From the NCBI GenBank assembly GCA_949286815.1, contig CASEEB010000240.1, positions 1 through 13,572 of the forward strand: a stretch of 13,572 nt of DNA, in the 5' to 3' direction. This DNA comes from an uncultured Eubacteriales bacterium (GTDB taxonomy: Bacteria; Bacillota; Clostridia; Oscillospirales; CAG-272). Positions 1 through 6,975 of the stretch are shown here, one piece after another. Both the position numbers and the translations under genes were made by a program. A model generated the notes under the pieces. That model saw nothing but the letters and a program-made list of their open reading frames with translations, had not been told where the DNA came from and made no database searches. Each line of letters begins with the position of its first letter. The stretch's first letter is position 1.

Positions 1-21
1 GCTCCCGGCGCCGATGAATAA
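1..21 (+). CDS. possible 3' end of an upstream gene
   Basis: Frame 1 is open from the window edge to a TAA at 19-21 and would encode the tail APGADE. A hairpin terminator 32 bases later, on the same strand, fits a gene ending here. In many Firmicutes the gene before the tRNA1(Val) methyltransferase gene is the PSP1-domain protein RicT (YaaT), so this could be its tail. Six residues cannot show that, and the link is inference from gene order only. Confidence 0.3.
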   Translation, partial: APGADE

Positions 22-52
22 TTCTGACGGCAATACATACACAAAAAACATT

Positions 53-95
53 TGCCGGAATTCCGACTTTTCGGAATTTTCCGGCAGTATTTTTT
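53..95 (+). terminator. Rho-independent terminator abutting the next gene's RBS
   Basis: TGCCGGAA plus TTCCGA (53-66) pairs with TCGGAA plus TTCCGGCA (71-86). The stem has about 14 pairs, a two-base T bulge and a short CTTT loop, and is followed by GTATTTTTT. This is a good intrinsic terminator for the gene that ends off-window or at 21. It lies directly against the AGGAG of the next gene (96-100), so no promoter fits between them. Confidence 0.75.
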
Positions 96-109
96 AGGAG
101 CAAGCCGTT

Positions 110-892
110 ATGGACGAAAGCAATACACTTCTGGACATAAATGAAAATCTCAAGCTTTTACAATACAAAAACGGGCTGAATTTCGGAACCGACGCTTATC
201 TGCTCGCCGCTTTTACGGCGCTTACTCACTGCAATCCCGAATCTTCCTCAAAAAAAGCGGTGGAACTCGGAAGCGGAACGGGTATAATTTCGCTTTTATG
301 CGCGGCGAAAAAAAGATTCGCCAAAATCTACTCGGTTGAGATACAGCCCGTCTATTTCGATATAATAGCAAAAAACACCGAAATCAATGATTTGAAACAA
401 ACCGTCATTCCGGTCTGCGCAGATATCAGGGATTTGGATTCTTCCGGAATTTCAGGCGAGGCGGACTTTTGCATATCAAACCCTCCTTATATGACCTGTA
501 GTTCGGGAAAAAGAAATCTGCATGACGAAAAATATATAGCAAGACACGAAGTATACGGAGATATAGGGGATTTCTGCGCCTGCGCGTCAAGACTGTTAAA
601 GTACAAGGGGAAATTCTGCACCGTATACAGGCCTGACAGACTTTGCGACCTGTTCTGCGCGCTTAGAGAATATAAACTTGAACCGAAAAGACAGATATTT
701 GTATACGCATATCCCTCCGCCGAGCCCTCTATGGTTCTGACAGAAGCCGTAAAGGGCGCCTCTCCGGGTCTGAAACTTTACCGGGGACTGTACCTTTCGG
801 ACAGCCGTGAAAATTGCATTCAAAACATACTGTCCGATGACGCCCGAAAAATATACGAAAGCTGTTCTTTCGCGGACTTCGTCTCAAATTAA
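110..892 (+). CDS. trmN6: tRNA1(Val) (adenine37-N6)-methyltransferase family protein
   Basis: This is a SAM-dependent methyltransferase of the YfiC/TrmN6/YabB family, which N6-methylates A37 of tRNA(Val) in E. coli. Visible marks are the N-terminal FGTDAYLLAAF (25-35), which is family-typical, SAM motif I VELGSGTGIISLL (51-63), the acidic E77 that ends strand 2, and the amino-methyltransferase motif NPPY (124-127). Its 260 residues are slightly longer than the E. coli protein. The ATG at 110 has AGGAG at 96-100. A terminator ends just before the RBS, so the gene is transcribed either by readthrough or from a promoter upstream of base 53. The exact modified base in this organism is inferred from the family. 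Confidence 0.88.
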   Translation: MDESNTLLDINENLKLLQYKNGLNFGTDAYLLAAFTALTHCNPESSSKKAVELGSGTGIISLLCAAKKRFAKIYSVEIQPVYFDIIAKNTEINDLKQTVIPVCADIRDLDSSGISGEADFCISNPPYMTCSSGKRNLHDEKYIARHEVYGDIGDFCACASRLLKYKGKFCTVYRPDRLCDLFCALREYKLEPKRQIFVYAYPSAEPSMVLTEAVKGASPGLKLYRGLYLSDSRENCIQNILSDDARKIYESCSFADFVSN

Positions 893-943
893 AATATACA
901 TCATAAAAGGCTTATATACAGCCGAAAAGGCAATTACATTAAT

Positions 944-1717
944 ATGGAAAACATGAAACGTGTACTCAGCTACACACGCAGAGCCGTCGATGATTATGCC
1001 ATGATAGCCGACGGCGACAAAATCGCTGTAGGAGTATCGGGCGGAAAGGATTCGCTTACCCTTTTGTGCTCTCTTGCGTATCTTAAAAGATTTTATCCCC
1101 ACAAATTTGAGCTTTGCGCTATTTCTGTGGATATGGGATTTGAGGAAGGCACCGATTACTCACAAGTGGAGGATTTGTGCGCCGAATTGGGAGTTCCTCT
1201 GAAAATAATACCCACTCAAATTTCCAAAATCATATTCGACGTAAGAAAAGAATCAAACCCCTGTTCCCTTTGCGCCAAAATGAGACGAGGCGCTTTACAC
1301 GGCGCGGCTCGCGACATGGGATGTACCTCTGTCGCTCTCGGTCATCATTTCGACGACGTGGTCGAAACGTTTATGCTGAATCTCTTCTTTGAAGGACGTT
1401 TGGGTTGCTTTTCACCGGTAACATATCTGTCCAGAGTGGGCATAAAGCTTATAAGACCTATGATCTATATGCCGGAAAAGGACATACGGGAATTTGCGTC
1501 AAAAAATTCCCTGCCCGTCATAAGTTCTCCCTGCCCCGCGGACAAAAAAACCGAACGTGAAAAAATCAAAACGCTCCTTCGAAATCTTGAAAAGGAAAAC
1601 AAGGGGCTGAGGTACCGTATATTCGGCGCAATGTCAAGAGGAGAAATCGACGGATTCAAATGCATAAGCCGCATGGACGGAATAAAAAGATACTCCGAAG
1701 ACACAACTGAACTTTGA
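944..1717 (+). CDS. ttcA: tRNA 2-thiocytidine(32) synthetase, TtcA family
   Basis: This is a PP-loop ATPase of the TtcA type, which adenylates C32 of tRNA and thiolates it using an oxygen-sensitive 4Fe-4S cluster. The PP-loop is SGGKDS (32-37). The cluster cysteines expected for the family are the CSLC pair (C107, C110) and C197 in SSPC. GHHFDDVVET (133-142) and the TEREKIKTLLRNLE stretch (203-216) are also typical. At 257 residues it is shorter than E. coli TtcA (about 311), as many clostridial members are. It lies 51 bases after the methyltransferase gene on the same strand. AAAAGG (925-930) is rather far from the ATG at 944; an in-frame ATG at 953 is an alternative start. Confidence 0.88.
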   Translation: MENMKRVLSYTRRAVDDYAMIADGDKIAVGVSGGKDSLTLLCSLAYLKRFYPHKFELCAISVDMGFEEGTDYSQVEDLCAELGVPLKIIPTQISKIIFDVRKESNPCSLCAKMRRGALHGAARDMGCTSVALGHHFDDVVETFMLNLFFEGRLGCFSPVTYLSRVGIKLIRPMIYMPEKDIREFASKNSLPVISSPCPADKKTEREKIKTLLRNLEKENKGLRYRIFGAMSRGEIDGFKCISRMDGIKRYSEDTTEL

Positions 1718-1740
1718 TATTTAAACCGGTATGCATCACT

Positions 1741-1784
1741 CGCTAAGTTTCTTTGCTTAAACGGCTTAAGCCTTTGCTTAGGCG
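1741..1784 (+). repeat. nested inverted repeat with a 9-bp direct repeat
   Basis: CGCTAAG (1741-1747) pairs with CTTAGGCG (1777-1784) with one bulge. Nested inside, GCTTAA (1755-1760) pairs with TTAAGC (1766-1771) around an ACGGC loop. The word CTTTGCTTA occurs twice, at 1751-1759 and 1772-1780. No T-tract follows, so it is not a normal terminator. It lies between ttcA and the PHP gene and could be an RNA stem or a protein-binding site; its function is unknown. Confidence 0.45.
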
Positions 1785-1823
1785 GCGTTCATAATTCAAA
1801 ATCTTCTGTGGGAGGAAATAATC

Positions 1824-2771
1824 ATGTCAAGAAAATACCTGCTTCCGCAAAGCGGAAACTTTTATAAGGCTAATCTGCACTGCCATTCCACAAATTCGGA
1901 CGGCAGATACACGGTACAACACCTCAAGGAAATTTATATGGCAAAGGGATACAGTATAATCGCTTTCAGCGACCACAACAAACTGATACCTCATAAAGAA
2001 CTGCAAGATGAAAATTTCCTGCCCATCACGGCAACAGAAATCAACATAGACGGCAAACAACCGTGGCCCGACACTCTTACATATCATATAAACTTTTATT
2101 CCAAAGACCAAGACAGAAAAGAATTTGTGCCTTTTACAAACAAGTATGACACGGATTGTGTAAATAAACTTATCAGCGACGCCTCAAAAGCCGGATTTCT
2201 CGTACAGTACAATCACCCCCGTTGGTCATTTCAGACACCGTCGGACTTTTTGCCGCTTGAAAACCTCTGGGGCTTTGAGGTCTTCAACACCGGATGCGAA
2301 GTGGAAATGCTAGACGGATGGGGAGACTATGAATACGAGGCTTTATGCCGCGATTTTTACGCGAACCGGAAAGACCTGCCTGCTCCTATAGCTACGGATG
2401 ATAACCACAATGCACATATGGATGAAAATTCGCCATTTAACGACTCTTTCGGAGGCTGGATTATGGTAAAAGCCGAAAGACTTGACTATATCTCGGTAAT
2501 GGACGCACTTGAAAATAAATCGCTCTATGCGTCCACCGGTCCCGAAATTTATGAGCTGTACAAGGAAGACGGTAAGGTCTTTGTTAAACATTCCCCATCA
2601 TGCACGGTCGCCCTGCTTACAAACTCAAGACCCACTTCTATCCTTCAGTCGCATGATAACAGCATGACTTTCTCGGAATTAATTATTCCCGAAAACACCA
2701 AATGGTTCAGGATTGAAATCGCCGACAAAACCGGCAAAAGAGCGCTGACACGCGCGTATATAAACGACTGA
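1824..2771 (+). CDS. PHP-domain phosphoesterase
   Basis: The protein has a polymerase-and-histidinol-phosphatase (PHP) fold, a metal-dependent hydrolase of phosphoesters. Likely metal ligands in order are H19 and H21 (LHCHS), D26, D50-H51 (FSDH), E72 (TATE), H88, H131 (YNHPRW), and D192/D193 with H195 (TDDNH). The set is complete, so it should be active. The last 75 residues form a tail beyond the catalytic part, which probably folds as a small beta-rich appendage. GGAGG at 1811-1815, 8 bases before the ATG, fixes the start. The substrate cannot be read from the sequence; nucleoside phosphates, oligonucleotides or histidinol phosphate are options. The gene stands alone, with a hairpin before it and a terminator after it. 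Confidence 0.82.
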   Translation: MSRKYLLPQSGNFYKANLHCHSTNSDGRYTVQHLKEIYMAKGYSIIAFSDHNKLIPHKELQDENFLPITATEINIDGKQPWPDTLTYHINFYSKDQDRKEFVPFTNKYDTDCVNKLISDASKAGFLVQYNHPRWSFQTPSDFLPLENLWGFEVFNTGCEVEMLDGWGDYEYEALCRDFYANRKDLPAPIATDDNHNAHMDENSPFNDSFGGWIMVKAERLDYISVMDALENKSLYASTGPEIYELYKEDGKVFVKHSPSCTVALLTNSRPTSILQSHDNSMTFSELIIPENTKWFRIEIADKTGKRALTRAYIND

Positions 2772-2802
2772 TACAAATTGTCCCGTCATATCAAATACGT
2801 AC

Positions 2803-2840
2803 AGCCCGCCCTCATGTCACAGAGAGCGGGCTTGTAAATT
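2803..2840 (+). terminator. probable terminator of the PHP gene
   Basis: AGCCCGC (2803-2809) pairs with GCGGGCT (2824-2830). The 7-bp GC-rich stem has a 14-base loop and is followed by the weakly T-rich TGTAAATTTA. It lies in the gap between convergent genes. The reverse strand has no T-tract after the stem, so it probably serves the + strand only. Confidence 0.55.
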
Positions 2841-2942
2841 TATCATAAAGCATAATTGACATTGAATCAGCCAATTTATATATACCTGCTGTTCCCGGTT
2901 TAAAGCGCGCAAAAATGTTGTATGATTTTTTCCTTGAAAACA

Positions 2943-3710
2943 CTATATAAAATATCTGTGCAATATCCAAAACATGTCCGCAAGCTTATCGTTGTCATCA
3001 GTCCAGGCGCCCTCATAGCTTATGCTCCCGCTATATTCTGTTTCACTCAAAAGCGCTCCCCATTGCCGGACACGGCTGATGTCATCGGATTTAATGATAT
3101 TTCTGTTTCTGTCGGCTATATGTACATGTGCCAAAAGGTCGCGGCTGCTTCTTAACGATTCAAAATTTTCCCCGTTCTCGGTCATATGATAGAAATCCGC
3201 GTTTAGCTTGATATTTTCCCGGTCTACTTTTCTTATGTATTCAACCGCTTCGCTTACGGTGTTTATTATATTTACCTCCGCTCTGCGCAAGGGCTCAACC
3301 GCGACCGTCTGACCGTAACGCGCCGCGATTCCCGAAAAAATACGCCCGACCTGTATAAGCTGCTCATAAGCCGTTTCATACGAAAACCCATCCGGTACCG
3401 CTCTTGCCGCTCCGGAACCGAAAACAAGCATTTTTACTCCCAAATCATTTAACCTTTTAAACGACCTTTCAGCATATTCGGTTATCAGGTCAAAATCCGT
3501 ATTTTTGCCGCACAACCTGATATTTCCCGCAATAAGCCCGTTGCAGCTGTACGGTTTAATTTTCATTCCGGCAATTTTAAACTTTAAGTTTTCAAAACTT
3601 TCATCGGTTACCCCGTTTACTTCACCCGTAGCGGAAATTTCAAAAAAATCCGCCCCGCAATTGAGCGCCTGCTCCGCCTTGTCCGAAGCCGCGCATATTC
3701 CGATTTTCAT
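2943..3710 (-). CDS. sugar phosphate isomerase/epimerase-like TIM-barrel protein
   Basis: This 255-residue protein belongs to the xylose isomerase-like/AP endonuclease 2 TIM-barrel superfamily. Barrel strands and probable metal ligands are visible: E139 (VAVEP), D172 and H175 (ADFYHM), H198 (HVHIAD) and E233 (SYEG). The N-terminal MKIGICAA followed by a segment on residues that 'feel' like strand 2 (ADFFEIS) is typical. The start ATG has GGAGG (3718-3722 on the complement) at 7 bases. It has its own consensus promoter and a palindromic operator candidate upstream, so it is probably an inducible or repressible sugar-use gene. The substrate is unknown. The next gene upstream on this strand is an M50 protease, with no obvious functional link. 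Confidence 0.8.
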   Translation of the reverse strand: MKIGICAASDKAEQALNCGADFFEISATGEVNGVTDESFENLKFKIAGMKIKPYSCNGLIAGNIRLCGKNTDFDLITEYAERSFKRLNDLGVKMLVFGSGAARAVPDGFSYETAYEQLIQVGRIFSGIAARYGQTVAVEPLRRAEVNIINTVSEAVEYIRKVDRENIKLNADFYHMTENGENFESLRSSRDLLAHVHIADRNRNIIKSDDISRVRQWGALLSETEYSGSISYEGAWTDDNDKLADMFWILHRYFI

Positions 3711-3762
3711 AACTAATCCTCCGAATATTTATTAAAGTTCCGTTTTTAAATCTTAATTTCGG

Positions 3763-3781
3763 AAAAACAGAATCTGTTTTT
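3763..3781 (-). promoter_or_regulatory. 19-bp palindromic operator candidate
   Basis: AAAAACAGA (3763-3771) and TCTGTTTTT (3773-3781) form a perfect inverted repeat around one central base. It starts 5 bases beyond the -10 box of the promoter at 3786-3814 and covers the predicted transcription start. That is a classic position for a repressor site. The motif does not match a regulator I recognise and no second copy was seen in the window. Confidence 0.55.
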
Positions 3782-3785
3782 GTCA

Positions 3786-3814
3786 ATTATATTACACGGA
3801 CAATTAAATGTCAA
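3786..3814 (-). promoter_or_regulatory. consensus sigma-A promoter for the isomerase gene
   Basis: On the complement, TTGACA (3814-3809) is followed by a 17-base spacer and TATAAT (3791-3786), which matches both hexamers exactly. Transcription should start near 3779 and run into the isomerase gene, giving a leader of about 70 bases. The promoter lies 22 bases beyond the stop codon of the M50 protease gene, so the isomerase can be expressed independently of it. Confidence 0.8.
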
Positions 3815-3840
3815 GTACTTAATAATTTTTTGTTTAATCT

Positions 3841-4527
3841 TTATGCCGTCCGACTTAAACGACCCTCGTCCGGATTTTCCATAATTTTGCAGAACATGCA
3901 AAGTGAAAATGAAAACAGCGCGAGCCCTGCGCTTACCCTGAGCAGCAGATAGACGGAAATCATCCATAAAATGACTGAAACTATAAGCGACATGAATGTC
4001 ACGGCTTTTTGGGAAAAGGATTCCCCGAACAGATACGAGCATACGCATCCGAACATCCTGCCACCGTCAAGAGTCGAGACCGGCATCAGATTTATAAAGG
4101 CCTGAAATACCGAAAATAATATAAGCATACTCACTATCCCCTGAAAACTTATACTCTGTGACTCCACAAAATTCCAGGCGCACATAAAAATATCCTGTAC
4201 TACGGAAGGGTCAAAAAATCCATTGCGCGTAAAAAAACAAAAATATATGTAACAGACAAGCGCAACTGTCAGGTTTGCCAAAGGACCTCCGAAACACAGC
4301 AGCCATTCCGATTTATATGAGTTCAGATTATTTTCGGGATAAATTCTTGCCCCGGCGAAATCAAGACATATTTTCTTCAGTCTGATTCCGAGTGCCTTCG
4401 CGCATAAAATATGCCCGACTTCATGAAAAAACGCCGATGTCAGATATATAAAAAAAATCGCTTTGTTTTCAGACAAAAATGAACACACAATAATTAAAAT
4501 TGCGCCGTAACCAATATGCACTTTCAA
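3841..4527 (-). CDS. M50 family site-2 zinc metalloprotease (SpoIVFB-like)
   Basis: This polytopic membrane protease has zinc motif HEVGH (35-39), the FGGPLAN segment (79-85) and the second catalytic motif, LMPVSTLDGGR (147-157), with D154 as third zinc ligand. About five or six hydrophobic segments surround these, as in intramembrane proteases. No CBS or PDZ domain is present. SpoIVFB, which cleaves pro-sigma-K in the mother cell, has this core fold, and SpoIIID lies in the same window. General M50 proteases share it too, so the sporulation role is inference. The start codon is TTG (4527-4525); GGGAGG on the complement at 4541-4536, 8 bases upstream, supports it. Confidence 0.82.
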   Translation of the reverse strand: MKVHIGYGAILIIVCSFLSENKAIFFIYLTSAFFHEVGHILCAKALGIRLKKICLDFAGARIYPENNLNSYKSEWLLCFGGPLANLTVALVCYIYFCFFTRNGFFDPSVVQDIFMCAWNFVESQSISFQGIVSMLILFSVFQAFINLMPVSTLDGGRMFGCVCSYLFGESFSQKAVTFMSLIVSVILWMISVYLLLRVSAGLALFSFSLCMFCKIMENPDEGRLSRTA

Positions 4528-4822
4528 TTATCTGTCCTCCCATACCGAACGGTAAATTAACGTAAATTTAATCGTTTTATATTTGCCGTAAAATAAATAT
4601 CGTTTTTTGCGGTTTTCACGTGGTTTTTATTATATAATATGTAGATTAAGTGTAAAATATTTTGTTTTTTGTATCAAAGGTATTGACAATCTTACGACTG
4701 TCCGATATAATAAGTATATATTAAGATGAAAATTTGTAAAGTTTACAGACGGTTTTATGTTTTTCAGGTGATTATCATAGATTATATAAATAAACATATG
4801 GAACGCAGGAGGAATAAAAATT
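4528..4822. other. divergent AT-rich intergenic region
   Basis: This 295-base gap separates the M50 protease gene (-) from the DUF1836 gene (+). It holds the strong + strand promoter at 4683-4711, a second TATAAT at 4633-4638 without a good -35 at the right distance, and the two ribosome binding sites. No convincing promoter for the protease gene could be read on the complement. No RNA gene is recognised. Confidence 0.6.
4683..4711 (+). promoter_or_regulatory. consensus sigma-A promoter for the DUF1836 operon
   Basis: TTGACA (4683-4688), a 17-base spacer and TATAAT (4706-4711) match both consensus hexamers exactly. The predicted start near 4718 leaves a leader of about 105 bases. No terminator-like hairpin is seen between here and the end of ribF, so the promoter could drive five genes. 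Confidence 0.8.
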
Positions 4823-5425
4823 ATGAATCTTCAAATCAAAGACGACTTTATTCCGGGCACAAAACTGCTTCGTGAAGAAGCGGGCGGCACGACCGGAATC
4901 GAATTTTTAAAGAAAATGTTTTTTATTTCAAACGGTGTCATGCTTTCTCAGATACGCGACGTATCGGGCATTGACGGCTCAACGCTTCAGAACTGGACAA
5001 AGCGCGGTTGGGTGGAAAATTCAAAACTGAAAAAATACAACATAAACCAGGTAGCCCACATTCTTATCATCAACATGCTGCGTTCCTGTATGCAGCTTGA
5101 CAAGATTGCCTTTCTCATACAGTATATCAACGGTAAAGTTGATGACAGAAGCGACGACATCATAGAAGACTCCGTGCTTTACGATTATATATGCAGAATC
5201 CTTGATACCCTCATGTCATATGAGGTATGCTCACTCGGCTCTATCCGAGAGGCAATCGCAAAAATCACCTCCGATTATCACGAAACTGTCAAAGGAGCAA
5301 AAGAAAGGCTTACAAACGCGCTTGAAATAATTGTGGTAGCATATTATGCCGCGCTCATCAAACGCTACTCGGACAATATGCTTGAAGACTTATATTCAAA
5401 TTGCGCGACAGAAGCCGAAAATTAA
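4823..5425 (+). CDS. DUF1836 domain-containing predicted regulator
   Basis: This 200-residue soluble protein carries a DUF1836 domain at about residues 38-140. The N-terminal part has a MerR-like winged-helix look: a helix, then STLQNWTKRGWV (53-64) and KKYNINQVAHILIINML (69-85). YINGKVDD (101-108) is another family hallmark. Members are thought to be DNA-binding regulators; B. subtilis YkrK, which represses htpX, is to my knowledge of this type. AGGAGG at 4807-4812 fixes the start, and the gene follows a perfect promoter. Its stop codon TAA is directly followed by the ATG of a membrane protein gene, so the two are probably translationally coupled and may act together. Its target is unknown. 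Confidence 0.78.
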   Translation: MNLQIKDDFIPGTKLLREEAGGTTGIEFLKKMFFISNGVMLSQIRDVSGIDGSTLQNWTKRGWVENSKLKKYNINQVAHILIINMLRSCMQLDKIAFLIQYINGKVDDRSDDIIEDSVLYDYICRILDTLMSYEVCSLGSIREAIAKITSDYHETVKGAKERLTNALEIIVVAYYAALIKRYSDNMLEDLYSNCATEAEN

Positions 5426-5950
5426 ATGAAAAAGCTTGATTATCTGCTGAATACAGCTATATACGCGCTTTATATGTTCGCGTCGTGCTTCTGCGCGATG
5501 CTTGTCGAAGCGTTTACGCTTAAAGTGCTGAATTTATTGGTTGAAATAGATTATTTCTACCTGTGTATAATAAGAATCGCGATATACACGATAGTCGTAT
5601 TGGGACTTATATTTATTCTCGCCTTCAGAGAGGGCTACCGTGAGGTTAAATTTTCCCCGCTTCTGACAATCTTATCGTCAGTTACCGCCGTGATTATTCA
5701 CTTTTTATTTGCGTTGCTCTTCGGTTTCCAGAGCTTTGTCGCCGGCGGGGTACGTTTTATCTCCGCTGTAATGGAGTACGGGTCTTCCCTTGTCTCCTCA
5801 GAGCAAATTGACAGTATGGGATACGGTATTTTCATTTTTGTTTTCTTTGTGTCGGGAATCGTTTACTGTATCGATATCGTGGTTGCAAAAAAGTTCGGAT
5901 GTCAGAAAAGGCTCATAGACAGAGAGGAGCTTACGGGCAGTAAAGAATGA
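5426..5950 (+). CDS. four-helix integral membrane protein of unknown function
   Basis: I do not recognise a named family. The 174 residues show four hydrophobic segments at about 12-33, 43-67, 78-101 and 132-153. A loop at 102-131 lies between segments 3 and 4. The charged C-terminal tail (KKFGCQKRLIDREEL, 155-169) is probably cytoplasmic. Size and topology recall small sporulation membrane proteins such as YabQ, but I see no decisive motif. The ATG abuts the stop of the DUF1836 gene with no spacer and only a weak Shine-Dalgarno inside that gene, so translation probably depends on coupling. Confidence 0.75.
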   Translation: MKKLDYLLNTAIYALYMFASCFCAMLVEAFTLKVLNLLVEIDYFYLCIIRIAIYTIVVLGLIFILAFREGYREVKFSPLLTILSSVTAVIIHFLFALLFGFQSFVAGGVRFISAVMEYGSSLVSSEQIDSMGYGIFIFVFFVSGIVYCIDIVVAKKFGCQKRLIDREELTGSKE

Positions 5951-6026
5951 ATTTGTTTACAGGCTATAAATTAAAGCTGCCGCTTCTCGGTTTTCAAACG
6001 CCTAAATGAAAGGATAATAAATCTGT

Positions 6027-6686
6027 ATGTCAAACGGAATTATAGTTTTGGACCCCGGACACGGTCAGTACGGAAACAGACATTTTCCCTATGAAAACTA
6101 TGAAGGAGACTTTTTTGAGGGAACTCAGAATTTCGTTCTTGCCTCATATCTCAAAGCCGAGCTGAAAAAAAGAGACTTTGAAGTGATTATGACAAGAGAA
6201 AAAGTCCAGGATGATCCTTCCCTTTCCGAGCGTGGCGAGACTGCCGGAAAAAACAACGCTGTTCTGTTTTTGTCAATCCATTCAAACGCTCCCGGACCTG
6301 CGTCGGACAAGGACGCGTATCATTCTGTAAGAGGCGCTGTAACCTACTATTCGCTCACCGACGAAGAGGATGTGCCGTTTTTTATGGCACTGAACAAAGA
6401 GGTCAGCAGAGTTATGAACACTCCGGACAGAGGTATAAAAACACGGGAATACCCCGATAAACCCGGAGTTGATTATTACGGCGTCATACGCGCAAGCGTC
6501 GCGTCCGGTTGCAGACGCGCCGCCCTTATTGAACACGGGTTTCATACCAATCCCGAAGACGCGCTTTTTTTGCAAAGCAATGACTGTCTGAAAAGGCTTG
6601 CCGACGCCGAAGCCGAGGTTATTTACAGGTTTTTTGGTGTCGGTTCATGTAATAATACGGAAAGAGCACAAAATGAAGAGTTATAA
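6027..6686 (+). CDS. N-acetylmuramoyl-L-alanine amidase (Amidase_3), no signal peptide
   Basis: This zinc amidase cleaves the bond between muramic acid and L-alanine in peptidoglycan. Visible are LDPGHG with H12, the metal-binding E31 (EGTQN), SIHSN with H85 and the catalytic E169 (LIEHGFHTN), so the active site is complete. The 219 residues are catalytic domain only: there is no signal peptide, SH3, SPOR or LysM wall-binding domain. Signal-less amidases of this fold include the mother-cell lysis enzyme CwlC and phage endolysins; with no phage genes nearby, CwlC-like use is the better guess. GAAAGGA (6008-6014) precedes the ATG by 12 bases. The end overlaps the ireB start by 14 bases. Confidence 0.87.
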   Translation: MSNGIIVLDPGHGQYGNRHFPYENYEGDFFEGTQNFVLASYLKAELKKRDFEVIMTREKVQDDPSLSERGETAGKNNAVLFLSIHSNAPGPASDKDAYHSVRGAVTYYSLTDEEDVPFFMALNKEVSRVMNTPDRGIKTREYPDKPGVDYYGVIRASVASGCRRAALIEHGFHTNPEDALFLQSNDCLKRLADAEAEVIYRFFGVGSCNNTERAQNEEL

Positions 6687-6975
6687 TAAAAACAATGATT
6701 CTACCGTGATCTCGTCAAAGGTTTTGAAGGTAGAGCCGGCAAAGACTGAAATCAAAGCATCCGATTACCGGAAAGTCATCCTTGAAATCAGCAAAGTTAT
6801 AAGTGAAGGCGGATATAACCCGGTTTCTCAGTTATTGGGCTTTATTCTTTCGGAAGACCCGACGCACATATCAAATTACAGGAACGCAAGAAATATGATA
6901 AACGGCATCGACAGAGACACTTTGCTTGAGGATATGGTAAAATTTTATTTAGAGGGAGACGTCGATGAAAAATGA
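6673..6975 (+). CDS. ireB: IreB family regulatory phosphoprotein (UPF0297)
   Basis: Residues 36-96 fit the IreB/YrzL family closely. The hallmarks are GGYNPVSQLLGFILSEDP (46-63), NYRNARNMI (68-76) and the DRDTLLEDMVKFYLEG stretch (80-95). In Enterococcus faecalis, IreB is phosphorylated on N-terminal threonines by the PASTA kinase IreK and affects cephalosporin resistance. Here the N-terminal 30 residues are longer than usual and rich in Ser/Thr (S10, T11, S14, S15, T25), offering phosphosites. I chose the ATG at 6673 (100 residues) over an in-frame upstream ATG at 6598. GGAAAGAG (6659-6666) precedes it, and the upstream extension lies inside the amidase gene. It overlaps ribF by 11 bases. 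Confidence 0.87.
   Translation: MKSYNKNNDSTVISSKVLKVEPAKTEIKASDYRKVILEISKVISEGGYNPVSQLLGFILSEDPTHISNYRNARNMINGIDRDTLLEDMVKFYLEGDVDEK

Noticed and set aside
4726..4880. Short leader ORF starting ATG 4726 that overlaps the DUF1836 start.
   Set aside because: It has no ribosome binding site, starts within about 8 bases of the predicted transcription start, and runs out of frame into the real gene.
6598..6672. An N-terminal extension of IreB from an ATG at 6598.
   Set aside because: The extension lies inside the amidase gene, has no ribosome binding site, and does not resemble IreB; ATG 6673 has GGAAAGAG upstream.
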